A stretch of 64,000 bases of DNA from Azospirillum soli (GTDB taxonomy: Bacteria > Pseudomonadota > Alphaproteobacteria > Azospirillales > Azospirillaceae). The notes under the pieces are model-generated. The model was not told the DNA's origin. It saw only the letters and a program-made list of their open reading frames with translations, and did not search any database. Location of the stretch: contig NZ_JAGINQ010000004.1 of NCBI RefSeq assembly GCF_017876165.1, positions 186,001 to 250,000 of the forward strand, in the 5' to 3' direction. The first letter of the stretch is position 1. The number at the start of each line of letters is the position of its first letter. Made by a program: the position numbers and the translations under genes. This document shows positions 53,679 through 62,980 of the stretch, in pieces.

Positions 53679-56639
53679 ATGAGCGAGCTGATCGAAACCC
53701 TCTGGCAGCAGTTCGGGGTCGAGTCGAACGAGCACTTCGACGCGATCGAGCGCCTGTTGTCTCCGGCCGGTGCCGACACGCCGGAACGCGAGCGCATCGC
53801 TTCGCTGTTCCGCGCCTTCCATTCGCTGAAGGGTGCGGCGCGGGCGATGGACATGTTCGGCATGGAAAAGCTTGCCCACGGGGCGGAGACCGTGCTGGGC
53901 CGGGTCCGTTCCGGCACGCTCCCCTTCTCCGACGAGGTCGCCGAGCCGCTGCTGGAATCGCTCGACGCCCTGCGCGCCCTGATGGAGGCGGCCGTCGGCG
54001 AACGCCGCGACGGCACGCCCCCGGCGGCGGTTCTGGCGAAGCTGGACGCCCTCGGCGATCCCGACCGGAAGGCGGCGCCCCACCCCACCGCCCCTGCTCA
54101 ATCGCCTAAGCCCGCCCGCCTGCACGACAACGACAAGCTCCTCAACCTCTTCGTCGATCTTTTGCGCGACAGCATGGCGACGCTGACGCGCCCGCTCGAC
54201 CTCGACACGCTGGACAGCGACGGCCTCCAAGAGGTGAACGACGCCTCCGAACGGCTGGAGATCGCCTGCGAACGGCTGAACTTCCTGCCTTTCGCCGACA
54301 CCTTCCGCCGGTTCCGTGAGGACGTCTCCGCCCGCGACCCCGACGCCATCCTGCGCGACCTTCAGGCGGTGGCGCTGGCCAGCGCCCGTGTCGGCCGCCT
54401 GTCCGGCCGCGACGCCGGCACCGCCATCCTCGCCACTCTGCTGGCCGACCACAACGCCCAGGCCCTGTCCAAGGGCGCGGCCAAGGCGCTGGACCTCATG
54501 GCCGATGCGGCAACCGCCGGCGACGACCTCGCCGCCGTGCTGGAGCGCATGGGCTCCACCCTCGACATCGTGAAGCTGCCGCGCGCCGCCTCGCTGGTCC
54601 GCCGGATCGCCGACGTGGTCCGCCGCATGGCCCCGCACAGCCACGAACGCTGGCCCGCCGTGCTGGCAGACGCACGCCAGACCATCGACTTCATCGCCCT
54701 GCACGCCACCTCCGACCCGCCGGAGGACGTAGACACCGGTACGGCGGTGAAGCTGGAAACCCTGTTGCAGGAGTTCGTCGAGACCGCCGACGCCGAGGAG
54801 GCCGCCCGCCGCCCCTTCACCGCCGACGAGCTGCGTTCCCTCGGCCTCGACGCCGGGCTGCTGCGTTTCCTGTCACCGGAAAGCTCCGCCGCGTTGCGCG
54901 ACGCAGTCGGAGATCCGGCCATCGGCCTCTACGAGGTGACCGCCTTTCTGGAGACCTCGGCGGAGGTCGCCTCCGGCTTCGCGGTGTGGCTGGGCACCAA
55001 AGTCCAGGCGATCACCAACTGGCCAGAGTTCATAGACGGCAAGACTTGGCTGAAGGTCCTCGTCTCGTCCCCCCAGGATTTGGAGACGCTGCGCAACGCA
55101 CTCTCCACCATCGATCCCAGCGGTCGGTTCCTGGACGTTCGCCATTGCATTCCCGGCGAGGCATCCGCCGAACAGCCCGCCGAAGCCATGCCCGAGAAAC
55201 CGGTCCCCACCCCCGATCTCCCCGTCCCGGCCACCCCACGCGCCCTGGAGGCAACCGCCCCGCAGCCCGCAGCCCCGCAAACCACGGTCCCGGCGGCGTC
55301 CCCAGCCCGCCAGACCGCCCAGCCCGGCGGCGTGCTGCGCGTGCAAGGCGAGACCATCGACCGCTTCATGGCCCGCATCGACAGCATGGTTCTGCTGTCC
55401 GGCAACCTGAATGCCACGGCCAACGATCTGCGCCTGGAGCAGGCGATCACGGCCCTGTCCGAACGGCTCGGCGCCGGTGATCCGGACGTGCGCGTCCTTC
55501 AGGAACTTCTGGAGCGCCACCGCCGCGAGTTGCTGGACCTCGACAACCAGCTCAGCCGCTCCGTGGACCGCCTGCGCGAATCCGCGCTCGACCTGCGCGT
55601 GGTGCCCATCGAGACCCTGTTCAACCAGTTCCCGCGCGTGGTCCGAGAGTTGGCGCGCGTCCAGGGCAAGAAGATCCGCTTCGACATGGACGGCGGCGAC
55701 GTGCGCATCGACAAGAGCATGGTCGAAATGCTCTACGACCCGCTGATGCACATGGTCCGCAACGGCATCGACCACGGCATCGAATCCCCCGAGGACCGCG
55801 AGGCCGCCGGCAAGCCCGCACAAGCCACGCTGACGCTGCGCGCCGTCCAGCGCAACAACCGCGTCATCGTGGAGATCGCCGACGACGGACGGGGCATCTC
55901 GACCGAAGCCGTGCGCGCCAAGGCCGTCCGCAACGGCCTGATCGCGGAGGAGGACAGCCGCCGCCTCGCCCCCGCCGACATCCACGAGTTCATCTTCGCC
56001 TCGGGCTTCTCCACGGCGGAGAAGATCACCGAGACCTCTGGGCGCGGTGTCGGCATGGACGTGGTGCGCAACAACATCACCCGGCTCGGCGGCACGGTGA
56101 CGATCCGCACGCGCGAGGGCCTCGGCACCGCCTTCGCCATTGACCTGCCGCTGTCCGCCGCGATCCTGCGCACGCTGCTGGTCCAGGTGGACGATCAGGT
56201 CCTCGCCATCCCCGACCGCTTCGTGGAGGAGGTCTGCGGCTTCGCGGGGCACGAGTTCCACCCGGTCTCCGGCTGCTGGAGTGTGCTCCGCCGCAACCGC
56301 GTGCTGCCGGTCGTCCGCCTCGCCGACGCGCTAGGCTTCCCGGCCCAAGGCAGTTGGCCGCCCAGCGGCGACGGCCAGCGCCTCCTCGTAGTCCTGCGCC
56401 ACGGCGACCGCCGCATCGGGCTGGAGATCGACCGCCTGCTGCGCCGGGGCGACCTGTTCGTACGCGAAAGCCACCCCGGCCTTGCCGAGGTGCCGGGCGT
56501 GGGCGGCGTCTCCCTGCTGAACGACGGACGAATCGTCATCATCCTGGACGGCGACGAGCTTTACCGCCTCGCCTGCGCCGCCCAGCAGCGCGCCCCCCAT
56601 GATTTTTCAGACGAGCGCCCCAAGGTGACGCTGGCCTGA
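53679..56639 (+). CDS. cheA: Chemotaxis histidine kinase CheA
   Basis: 986 residues, longer than typical CheA (about 650-750). Hpt domain at 1-105 with phospho-His48 in FRAFHSLKGAARAMDMF. A long helical middle (about 140-420) without a clear second active Hpt. A Pro/Ala-rich linker (about 500-545). Then dimerisation, and HATPase with N-box DPLMHMVRNGIDHGIES, G1 EIADDGRGIS, G2 SGRGVGMDVVRNNI, and C-terminal CheW-like domain (LLVQVDDQVLAIPDRFVEEV...). No receiver. Last gene of the che operon, separated from the preceding gene by the palindromic repeat. Confidence 0.95.
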   Translation: MSELIETLWQQFGVESNEHFDAIERLLSPAGADTPERERIASLFRAFHSLKGAARAMDMFGMEKLAHGAETVLGRVRSGTLPFSDEVAEPLLESLDALRALMEAAVGERRDGTPPAAVLAKLDALGDPDRKAAPHPTAPAQSPKPARLHDNDKLLNLFVDLLRDSMATLTRPLDLDTLDSDGLQEVNDASERLEIACERLNFLPFADTFRRFREDVSARDPDAILRDLQAVALASARVGRLSGRDAGTAILATLLADHNAQALSKGAAKALDLMADAATAGDDLAAVLERMGSTLDIVKLPRAASLVRRIADVVRRMAPHSHERWPAVLADARQTIDFIALHATSDPPEDVDTGTAVKLETLLQEFVETADAEEAARRPFTADELRSLGLDAGLLRFLSPESSAALRDAVGDPAIGLYEVTAFLETSAEVASGFAVWLGTKVQAITNWPEFIDGKTWLKVLVSSPQDLETLRNALSTIDPSGRFLDVRHCIPGEASAEQPAEAMPEKPVPTPDLPVPATPRALEATAPQPAAPQTTVPAASPARQTAQPGGVLRVQGETIDRFMARIDSMVLLSGNLNATANDLRLEQAITALSERLGAGDPDVRVLQELLERHRRELLDLDNQLSRSVDRLRESALDLRVVPIETLFNQFPRVVRELARVQGKKIRFDMDGGDVRIDKSMVEMLYDPLMHMVRNGIDHGIESPEDREAAGKPAQATLTLRAVQRNNRVIVEIADDGRGISTEAVRAKAVRNGLIAEEDSRRLAPADIHEFIFASGFSTAEKITETSGRGVGMDVVRNNITRLGGTVTIRTREGLGTAFAIDLPLSAAILRTLLVQVDDQVLAIPDRFVEEVCGFAGHEFHPVSGCWSVLRRNRVLPVVRLADALGFPAQGSWPPSGDGQRLLVVLRHGDRRIGLEIDRLLRRGDLFVRESHPGLAEVPGVGGVSLLNDGRIVIILDGDELYRLACAAQQRAPHDFSDERPKVTLA

Positions 56640-56722
56640 AAGCCACACCCGCCCCCCCAAAATCAGTGATGATTTTTCCGGCAACTTGACGCTCTTTTGA
56701 ACAAGCCGCTACTTTCGCCGCC

Positions 56723-57241
56723 ATGAAGAGAATTGGCGCGTACTTCGGCAAGATGAAGGGCCAGGGCCAGCCACCGGCGCGTCCGCCGGTGCGCGACGTT
56801 CTGTGGGCGTGGCTGGGCGGCAGCGCCGGCATGGGCGCCGTGGCGGGCCTGTCCATGCTCAGCAAGCTTCCCCTGCTGATCGCACCCTTCGGCGCCACCT
56901 GCGTGCTGATCTTCGCGGCGAGCGACAGCCCGCTGGCCCAGCCGCGCAGCGTCGTCGGCGGCTATCTCGTTTCCGCCCTGGTCGGGGTTCTGGCGCTGAC
57001 CGTCTTCGGCACCCAGCCTTGGGTGGTCGCCTTGTCCGTGGGCACGGCCATCGCGCTGATGCAGCTGACCCGCACCCTGCACGCCCCGGCGGGTGCGGTG
57101 CCGCTTCTGGCCCTGTCGGCGGGCACCGACCATGTCCTACTGATCCCCAGCGTGCTCGCCGGTTCGGTGACGCTGATCGGCATTGGCCTGCTGATGAACA
57201 ACCTGCGCCGCGACCGCGCCTACCCCCGCTATTGGATTTAA
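56723..57241 (+). CDS. HPP family membrane protein
   Basis: 172 residues with four membrane helices. Family signature LPLLIAPFGATCVLIFAASDSPLAQPRSVVGGYLVSALVG is followed by TRTLHAPAGAVPLLAL. HPP proteins have been proposed as nitrite or small-molecule transporters; function uncertain here. Stop overlaps the convergent sensor-kinase stop by 4 bp. Confidence 0.88.
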   Translation: MKRIGAYFGKMKGQGQPPARPPVRDVLWAWLGGSAGMGAVAGLSMLSKLPLLIAPFGATCVLIFAASDSPLAQPRSVVGGYLVSALVGVLALTVFGTQPWVVALSVGTAIALMQLTRTLHAPAGAVPLLALSAGTDHVLLIPSVLAGSVTLIGIGLLMNNLRRDRAYPRYWI

Positions 57242-59277
57242 GCCGCGGTTTGCGGTGCGATGCGCGGCAGGCGCAGGACGAACGTCGTCCCCTCGCCCGC
57301 TCGGCTGTCCACGACCAACTGTCCGCCCAGCGTCTGCGTGACGAGGTTATAGGCGATGTGCAGACCCAAGCCCACGCAGCCCTCGTGCCGGGCCGTCGTG
57401 AAGAACGGGTCGAAGATCTTCGGCAGATCGGTTTCCAGGATGCCCTGCCCGTCGTCGCTGTGCCGCACCTCGATCCACTCGTCGCCAAGCGGTTCGACGG
57501 TCAGGGTGATGACGCCGTTCTGCTCCGGCCGAAAGGCGTGGGTCAGCGCGTTGCGCACCAGATGCGTCACCACGCGGGCAAAGGCGCCCGGAAAGCTTTC
57601 CAGCTGCATCGCCTCCGGGCAGGTCAGCTTCACCCGGTGGCCGGACGCGCCGATCTGCGTGTGCAGGCTCAGCAGCACGTCCTCGATGTATTCGCGCAGG
57701 TAGAAAATGCGCCGTTCGTCCCCGGTCTGGTCGGCGGACACCTGCTTGAACATCTGCACCAGCGCCGCGATGCGCTCGGTGTTGCTGACCAGCAGATGCC
57801 CGGCTTCCTGCGCCACGTCCAGATAGCCGGACAGCGCCGTCTTGGTCAGGGTGCCCGCCGCGAACTGCCGCTTCACGTCGTCGGTGCGCCCCATCAGGTG
57901 AGACGCGGTGGTCAGCGCGACGCCCACCGGCCCGTTGACCTCGTGCGCCACGCCGGCCACCAGCTGCCCGAGCGAGGCCATCTTCTCCGTCTGCACCAGA
58001 CTGTCCTGCGCGTCCTGAAGTTCGGCGTAGGCAGCCTCCACCCGCTCCTTGGCGGCGCGCAGGGCGGCGGCGGCCTGGGCACGCTCCGTCGTGTCCAGCA
58101 TCACGCCGAAGACGTGGCTGAGACGCCCTTCCATGTCGAAACGCGGCGCGCAGGAGGAGGAGACGTAGCGGACATCGCCGACCCTGTCGATGACCCGGTA
58201 CTCCACATAAACGCGCTTGGAATTGCCGATCACACTCTCCAGCATGTTGCCGAAGCGCAGGCGGTCGTCCGGGTGCAGGATGCCCAGCAGATTGTCGAAG
58301 GTCGGCTCGAAGCTGCGCGGGTCCTGCCCGTAGACCTCGAACGCCTCGCGGTTCCACAGCAGCTCGCCCGTGTGGATGCCGTATTCCCAGTAACCCAGGT
58401 GCCCGGTGCGGTAGGCCTCCTCCAGCCGCTGCTTGGCCGCTTCCAGTTGCGAGGCCGCCTCGGCGCGGTCGGTCACGTCCAGCATCACGCCGAAGACGTG
58501 GCTCAGCCGCCCCTCGCGGTCGAAGCGCGGCGCGCAGGAGGAGGAGACGTACCGGACTTTCCCGCCCTCGTCCCGAACGCGATAATCGAAATAGACACGC
58601 TTCGGATTGCCGATGACGCCTTCCAGCATGTTGCCGAAGGTCTGCCGGTCGTCCGGGTGCAGGATGTCCAGCAGGTTGTCGAAGGTCGGCTCGAACCGTT
58701 CCGGACTCCGTCCGAAAACCCCGTAGGCTTCGGCGTTCAGCGCCAGCTTGCCGCTGTGGATGCCGTATTCCCAATAGCCCAGCTTGGCCGTGCGGTACGC
58801 CTCCTCCAGCTGGAGCGTCGCCACCTCCAGCCCGTAGCGCGCGTCCTCCGTGGCACGTTCGGCCTGCCGCCGCTCGGTCACGTCGGTTACCACGCCGATA
58901 ACCGCGCCCGCATCACCGAACGGGCTGATCTGAACCTGCACATCGCGCGCGATGCCGTCGCGGCGGGTCAACCGCCCCTCGCGCACCGCCCCCGTACCAC
59001 CGAGAATGGCGCCCAACTCCGTCGGCGAACCGAAAACCTCCCCGAACACCCGGTTGCAACCGAGAACCACCCCGCCCGGATCGGCGGCGAAGGCTGGCAC
59101 CGGCAACACGTCGAACAGCGCGCCGCCGCCCACCAGGGCAAACGGATCGACACCCTCCCGCACGAGGACATCCGCGCCCGGCCTGTCTTGTTCGCTCGCC
59201 ACCGGCATTGCGTCTTCGCGCGGCTCCAATAGATGAGTTTCCGCCGAAGACTTTACCCGACACGCCGCCGCTCGCAT
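57238..59277 (-). CDS. Soluble PAS sensor histidine kinase
   Basis: Up to 679 residues. A divergent first PAS (about 45-140, ALFDVLPVPAFAADPGGVVLGCNRVFGEVFG), then two closely related PAS/PAC units (about 165-275 and 290-395), each with GYWEYGIH, EPTFDNLL-ILHPDDR, and VRYVSSSCAPRFD. Kinase core: H-box QLVAGVAHEVNGPVGVALT, N-box HLVRNALTHAF, G-boxes DDGQGILETDLPKIFDPFFTT and GLGLHIAYNLV. No transmembrane segment. Start at 59277 or, more plausibly, ATG 59208. No partner regulator is adjacent. Confidence 0.9.
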   Translation of the reverse strand: MRAAACRVKSSAETHLLEPREDAMPVASEQDRPGADVLVREGVDPFALVGGGALFDVLPVPAFAADPGGVVLGCNRVFGEVFGSPTELGAILGGTGAVREGRLTRRDGIARDVQVQISPFGDAGAVIGVVTDVTERRQAERATEDARYGLEVATLQLEEAYRTAKLGYWEYGIHSGKLALNAEAYGVFGRSPERFEPTFDNLLDILHPDDRQTFGNMLEGVIGNPKRVYFDYRVRDEGGKVRYVSSSCAPRFDREGRLSHVFGVMLDVTDRAEAASQLEAAKQRLEEAYRTGHLGYWEYGIHTGELLWNREAFEVYGQDPRSFEPTFDNLLGILHPDDRLRFGNMLESVIGNSKRVYVEYRVIDRVGDVRYVSSSCAPRFDMEGRLSHVFGVMLDTTERAQAAAALRAAKERVEAAYAELQDAQDSLVQTEKMASLGQLVAGVAHEVNGPVGVALTTASHLMGRTDDVKRQFAAGTLTKTALSGYLDVAQEAGHLLVSNTERIAALVQMFKQVSADQTGDERRIFYLREYIEDVLLSLHTQIGASGHRVKLTCPEAMQLESFPGAFARVVTHLVRNALTHAFRPEQNGVITLTVEPLGDEWIEVRHSDDGQGILETDLPKIFDPFFTTARHEGCVGLGLHIAYNLVTQTLGGQLVVDSRAGEGTTFVLRLPRIAPQTAA

Positions 59278-59299
59278 ACGGCGAAGATTCTATCCCGTT

Positions 59300-60172
59300 T
59301 TAGGGAATAAGGTTGCGCAGGTCGAAGTCCTTGGCGAAGGCAAGCATCACGCCGCAGGCATTGGCCGACGACACACGCATCACGCCGTTGCCGACCACGG
59401 TCGGGAACTTGCTCTTCTGCAAGGCCTGCTGCGCACGCTCCTCGTCCTTCACGCGCACTACCATCCCGGCCAGGAACGGGCGCGGGGCGGTCAGAACCGG
59501 ATCGCTGGTCCAGGCCCAATGCAGCGCCGCCGGGTCGGCCACCACGATGGGCGTGTCGCCAGTCGGCACAAGGCGCGCCGGGCCGCGCTGCTCCACCGAG
59601 GTCCCGAACAGCCGGGCGTAGGAGGCCGCCACGCCGTCCACATCGTCGGCCGCCACGACCAGAGCCGCCAGCCCGGCCGCCGAGTTCTCGTGCTCCACGT
59701 ACTCCGGCCGCCAGACCACGTCGCGGGTGTGATGCTGGCACAGGAACGCGCGGCCCCCCGGCGTCTGCGAAGGATCGATCGGCGTGATGGAGAAGCGCGC
59801 GTCCCTCGTCCCCTCCGGCAGAGCCACCGGCCGGCCGAAATCCACCGCCTCCGACGCCGTGAACCCGGCCTCGACCAGTTGCCTCTGCGCCGCCCGCGCG
59901 TCGTCGGTCTTCAGCGCCACCGCCGCGATGCCCTCGCGCGCCTTCAGGAAGTCGCTGTAATGGGCGGTGACCGGGTGCGGTTCCTCGACCGCCAGCAGTT
60001 CGAGATAGTCGTCCGCGCCGAACATGATGGTGTGGTTGATCGACTTCAGCTCGGTGTGCCGACCCTGGGGCGTGATCGTGAAGCCCAGCTTGGCGTAAGC
60101 CTCGCGCGCCTTCTCCAGATCGCGAACCGCGATGACGAGATGGTCGATGCCGTTGATGCCGTGTGCGCCCAT
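59300..60172 (-). CDS. VOC-superfamily (glyoxalase-like) protein
   Basis: 290 residues with two glyoxalase/bleomycin-fold modules. The opening GIDHLVIAVRDLEKAREAYAKLGFTITPQGRH and TIMFGADDYLELLAVEEP are typical of the Glyoxalase_3-like family. Conserved His near the start and Glu in LELL could bind metal. Substrate unknown. It lies downstream of the FAD oxidoreductase on the same strand, 26 bp apart, which suggests one operon with the liv genes. Confidence 0.85.
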   Translation of the reverse strand: MGAHGINGIDHLVIAVRDLEKAREAYAKLGFTITPQGRHTELKSINHTIMFGADDYLELLAVEEPHPVTAHYSDFLKAREGIAAVALKTDDARAAQRQLVEAGFTASEAVDFGRPVALPEGTRDARFSITPIDPSQTPGGRAFLCQHHTRDVVWRPEYVEHENSAAGLAALVVAADDVDGVAASYARLFGTSVEQRGPARLVPTGDTPIVVADPAALHWAWTSDPVLTAPRPFLAGMVVRVKDEERAQQALQKSKFPTVVGNGVMRVSSANACGVMLAFAKDFDLRNLIP

Positions 60173-60198
60173 ACCCCCAACCCCTTCCCGTTCGCCGG

Positions 60199-61485
60199 TC
60201 AGTCCTGAATGTCCTTCCAGCGATAGAGCAGCAGCATGCCGCGGGCAAGCGTCCGCGCAATGCCGTGGAACGGCAGCGGCTTCAGACCGGACAGCGGGAT
60301 CGGCAGTTCCGCGGCCGGGCGCCCCTTGCCGTACTCCGCCAGTTCCTTGCCCATGGCCGTGCCCAACGCCACCGCGCGCCCGTTGCAGCCGATCCAGGCG
60401 ACCACGCCCGGCGCCAGTTCATGCAGGCGCGGCAGGCGCTCCGGCGTCATGCCGATGTAGCCCCACCAGACATAATCGAATCCGATGTCGCCGATCAGCG
60501 GATAGACCCGCTTCAGCCGTTCGCCGATTCGGGCTTTCAGGCGCCGTTCCGAATCCACGTCGAACACCAGCGCGCCGCCGGTGACCAGCCGCCCCTGCGC
60601 GTCCTGGCGGAAGAAGTACAGGTCGCCCTGCGTGTCCGACAGCGCGTGCCCCTGCGGCAGGACCGAGCGGCGGACCTCCTCCGGCAGGGGCTTCGTGGCC
60701 ATCTGGTAGGAGCGCACCGGGACGATGGTCTGCGCCAGCTTCGGCCACAGCGCGTCGCTGTAGGCGTTCGTCGCCAGCACGACCTTCTTCGCGACCACGC
60801 TGCCGCGCGGCGTCGTCACCCGCCAGCGCTCGCCCGCCTGGGTCAGGCTGGTCGCCGGACTGCCCGCGTAGACAATGGCACCCGTCTGCACCGCCGCCCG
60901 CGCCATTCCGCGCGCGAGGGCCAACGGGTTGATCCGCCCGCCCGAGCAGTTCTGCCACCCGCCGAACCAAGTACGCGACCCGGTGATGGCCTCGCACTGT
61001 TCCCGGTCCAGCAGGTCCACCGGCGCGCCGCGCCGCCCCCACTGCTCCGCCCGTTTGCGGGAGATGGCAAGGCGGCTCGGGCGATGCGCCGGCTGCACCC
61101 AACCGTTCTGTACCGCCTCGCACTCGATGCCGTGCTTGGCGACCAGCCCGAACAGCAGGTCCGGCGCGTCCTTCAGCACCCGCACGAACTGCTCGCCTTT
61201 CGCCTCGCCCCACAGGGCAACGAGGTCGTCCGGATCGGCGCGGGTCAGCGTCGGGATCACCTGCCCGTTGTTGCGGCCGGAAGCGCCCCAGCCGGGCTCC
61301 GCCGCCTCCAGCACGACGGCCTTCACGCCGGCCTCGGCCAGATGCAGCGCCGTGGACAGGCCGGTGAATCCGCCGCCGACGATGGCGACGTCCGCCTCCA
61401 CCTCGCCGTCCAGCGACGGCAGGACCGGGGCCGGCGGGGCGGTCTTCGCCCACAGCGACGGCGGCAACGCGACGGTTGAGGTCAA
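60199..61485 (-). CDS. FAD-dependent amine/amino-acid oxidase (DAO family)
   Basis: 428 residues. N-terminal dinucleotide-binding motif VAIVGGGFTGLSTALHLAEAGVKAVVLEA; SGRNNGQVIPTL and the C-terminal GYIGMTPERLPRLHEL and GCNGRAVALGTAMGKELA are typical of PuuB-like gamma-glutamylputrescine oxidases and related enzymes. Its ATG overlaps the livF stop by 4 bp, so substrate uptake and oxidation may be coupled. The true substrate is not known. Confidence 0.88.
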   Translation of the reverse strand: MTSTVALPPSLWAKTAPPAPVLPSLDGEVEADVAIVGGGFTGLSTALHLAEAGVKAVVLEAAEPGWGASGRNNGQVIPTLTRADPDDLVALWGEAKGEQFVRVLKDAPDLLFGLVAKHGIECEAVQNGWVQPAHRPSRLAISRKRAEQWGRRGAPVDLLDREQCEAITGSRTWFGGWQNCSGGRINPLALARGMARAAVQTGAIVYAGSPATSLTQAGERWRVTTPRGSVVAKKVVLATNAYSDALWPKLAQTIVPVRSYQMATKPLPEEVRRSVLPQGHALSDTQGDLYFFRQDAQGRLVTGGALVFDVDSERRLKARIGERLKRVYPLIGDIGFDYVWWGYIGMTPERLPRLHELAPGVVAWIGCNGRAVALGTAMGKELAEYGKGRPAAELPIPLSGLKPLPFHGIARTLARGMLLLYRWKDIQD

Positions 61486-62201
61486 TGCACATGCCCTCCG
61501 AGATAGGCGGCGCGAATGCGCGGGTCCTCGGCCAGTTCAGCCGCCGGTCCCTGCAAGACGATGCGCCCGGATTCCATCACATAGGCCTGATCGGCCACAC
61601 GCAGCGCCGCCTTGGCGTTCTGTTCGACCAGCAGGATCGCCGTCCCCGCCTCGCGGATCGCGGCGACGAGGTCGAAGATCTGCCGCACCAGCTTGGGCGC
61701 GAGGCCCAGCGACGGTTCGTCCATCAGCAGCAGGCGCGGGCGACCCATCAGAGCGCGCCCGACGCAGAGCATCTGCTGCTCGCCGCCCGACAGCGACCCG
61801 GCCTTCTGCGTGAAGCGCTCCTGAAGGCGCGGGAACAGCCCGACGATGCGCTCCAGATCCTCCTCGTAGGCGCGGCCTGTGCGCGGCCCGGCGCCGAGCT
61901 TCAGGTTTTCCAGCACCGTCATGTTGGAGAAGATCTGCCGCCCTTCCGGCGCCTGACAGATGCCCAACCGCACGATCTCGTCGCTGCGCAGGCCGTTGAT
62001 CGGCTTGCCGTCCAGCCGGATGTCGCCGCCCGTCACCTTGTAGATGCCGGAGATGGCGCGCATCAGCGTCGTCTTGCCGACGCCGTTGGAGCCCAACACC
62101 GTCACGATCCCGCCCTCGGGCACGTCCAGCGACACGCCCTCCAGGATCGGCTGCGCGCCCATGGAGACGCGCAGGTCGCGGATTTCCAGAAGCTGGCTCA
62201 C
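61482..62201 (-). CDS. livF: Branched-chain amino-acid type ABC transporter ATPase LivF
   Basis: 239 residues. Walker A VLGSNGVGKTTLMRAISG, ABC signature GSLSGGEQQMLCVGRALM, Walker B LLLMDEPSLGLAP and the H-loop-equivalent VEQN. Short LivF-type C terminus. Overlaps livG and the oxidase gene by 4 bp each. Confidence 0.95.
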   Translation of the reverse strand: MSQLLEIRDLRVSMGAQPILEGVSLDVPEGGIVTVLGSNGVGKTTLMRAISGIYKVTGGDIRLDGKPINGLRSDEIVRLGICQAPEGRQIFSNMTVLENLKLGAGPRTGRAYEEDLERIVGLFPRLQERFTQKAGSLSGGEQQMLCVGRALMGRPRLLLMDEPSLGLAPKLVRQIFDLVAAIREAGTAILLVEQNAKAALRVADQAYVMESGRIVLQGPAAELAEDPRIRAAYLGGHVH

Positions 62202-62980
62202 GCCGCGTCCTCCTCGTCCTCGTCGCCGCCGAGATAGGCCTCCAGCACCGCCGGATCCTTGCGCACCTCGGCCGGCGCGCCGTCGGCGATCTTGCGGCCC
62301 GACGCCAGCACCATCACCCGCTGGCAGATGCCCATGACCAGCGTCATGTCGTGCTCCACCAGCAGCACGGTCAGCCCCTCCGTGTGCAGCCCCTTGATGA
62401 AGCTCGCCAGCTCCGCCGTCTCACTGTCGTTCAGACCGGCCGCCGGCTCGTCCAGGATCAGCAGTTTCGGACCCAGCGCCAGCGCCCGCGCGATCTCCAG
62501 ATACTTGCGCTTGCCATAGCTGAGATTCGCCGCCAGCTCGTGCCCCTGCCCGGCCAGCCCGACGCGCTCCAGCGCCGCCCAGGTCCGCTCGCTGACCTCG
62601 CGCGCGTCGGCCTCGCCCTTGGCCCCCCGGAGCAGCGACCGCCAGGGCGAATGCCCGACCGCGCCGATCGCACCGACCGACACGTTGTCGAACACCGTCA
62701 TGTTCGGGAAGATGCGCAGGTTCTGGAAGGTTCGCCCCAGCCCGCGCCGGGCGACCCGCCACGGCTTCATGCCGGAGATGGTTTCCCCGCCGAACCGCAC
62801 GCTCCCCTCGCTCGGCGGCGTGAAGCCGCTGATGAGGTTGAACAGGGTCGTCTTGCCAGCACCGTTCGGCCCGATCAGCCCGACCAGTTCGCCCTCGTTC
62901 ACATGCCCCGACACGTTGTCCACGGCCAACAGACCGCCGAAGCGCCGGGTCAGGTTCTCGATCTCAAGAAGTGCCGCCAT
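62198..62980 (-). CDS. livG: Branched-chain amino-acid type ABC transporter ATPase LivG
   Basis: 260 residues. Walker A LIGPNGAGKTTLFNLISGF, the LivG-type RTFQNLRIFPNMTVFDNV, signature AANLSYGKRKYLEIARAL, Walker B LLILDEPAAGLN and VEHDMTLVM. Start ATG 62980 overlaps the livM stop as TGATG. An open frame extends 13 codons further upstream and is probably not used. Confidence 0.95.
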   Translation of the reverse strand: MAALLEIENLTRRFGGLLAVDNVSGHVNEGELVGLIGPNGAGKTTLFNLISGFTPPSEGSVRFGGETISGMKPWRVARRGLGRTFQNLRIFPNMTVFDNVSVGAIGAVGHSPWRSLLRGAKGEADAREVSERTWAALERVGLAGQGHELAANLSYGKRKYLEIARALALGPKLLILDEPAAGLNDSETAELASFIKGLHTEGLTVLLVEHDMTLVMGICQRVMVLASGRKIADGAPAEVRKDPAVLEAYLGGDEDEEDAA

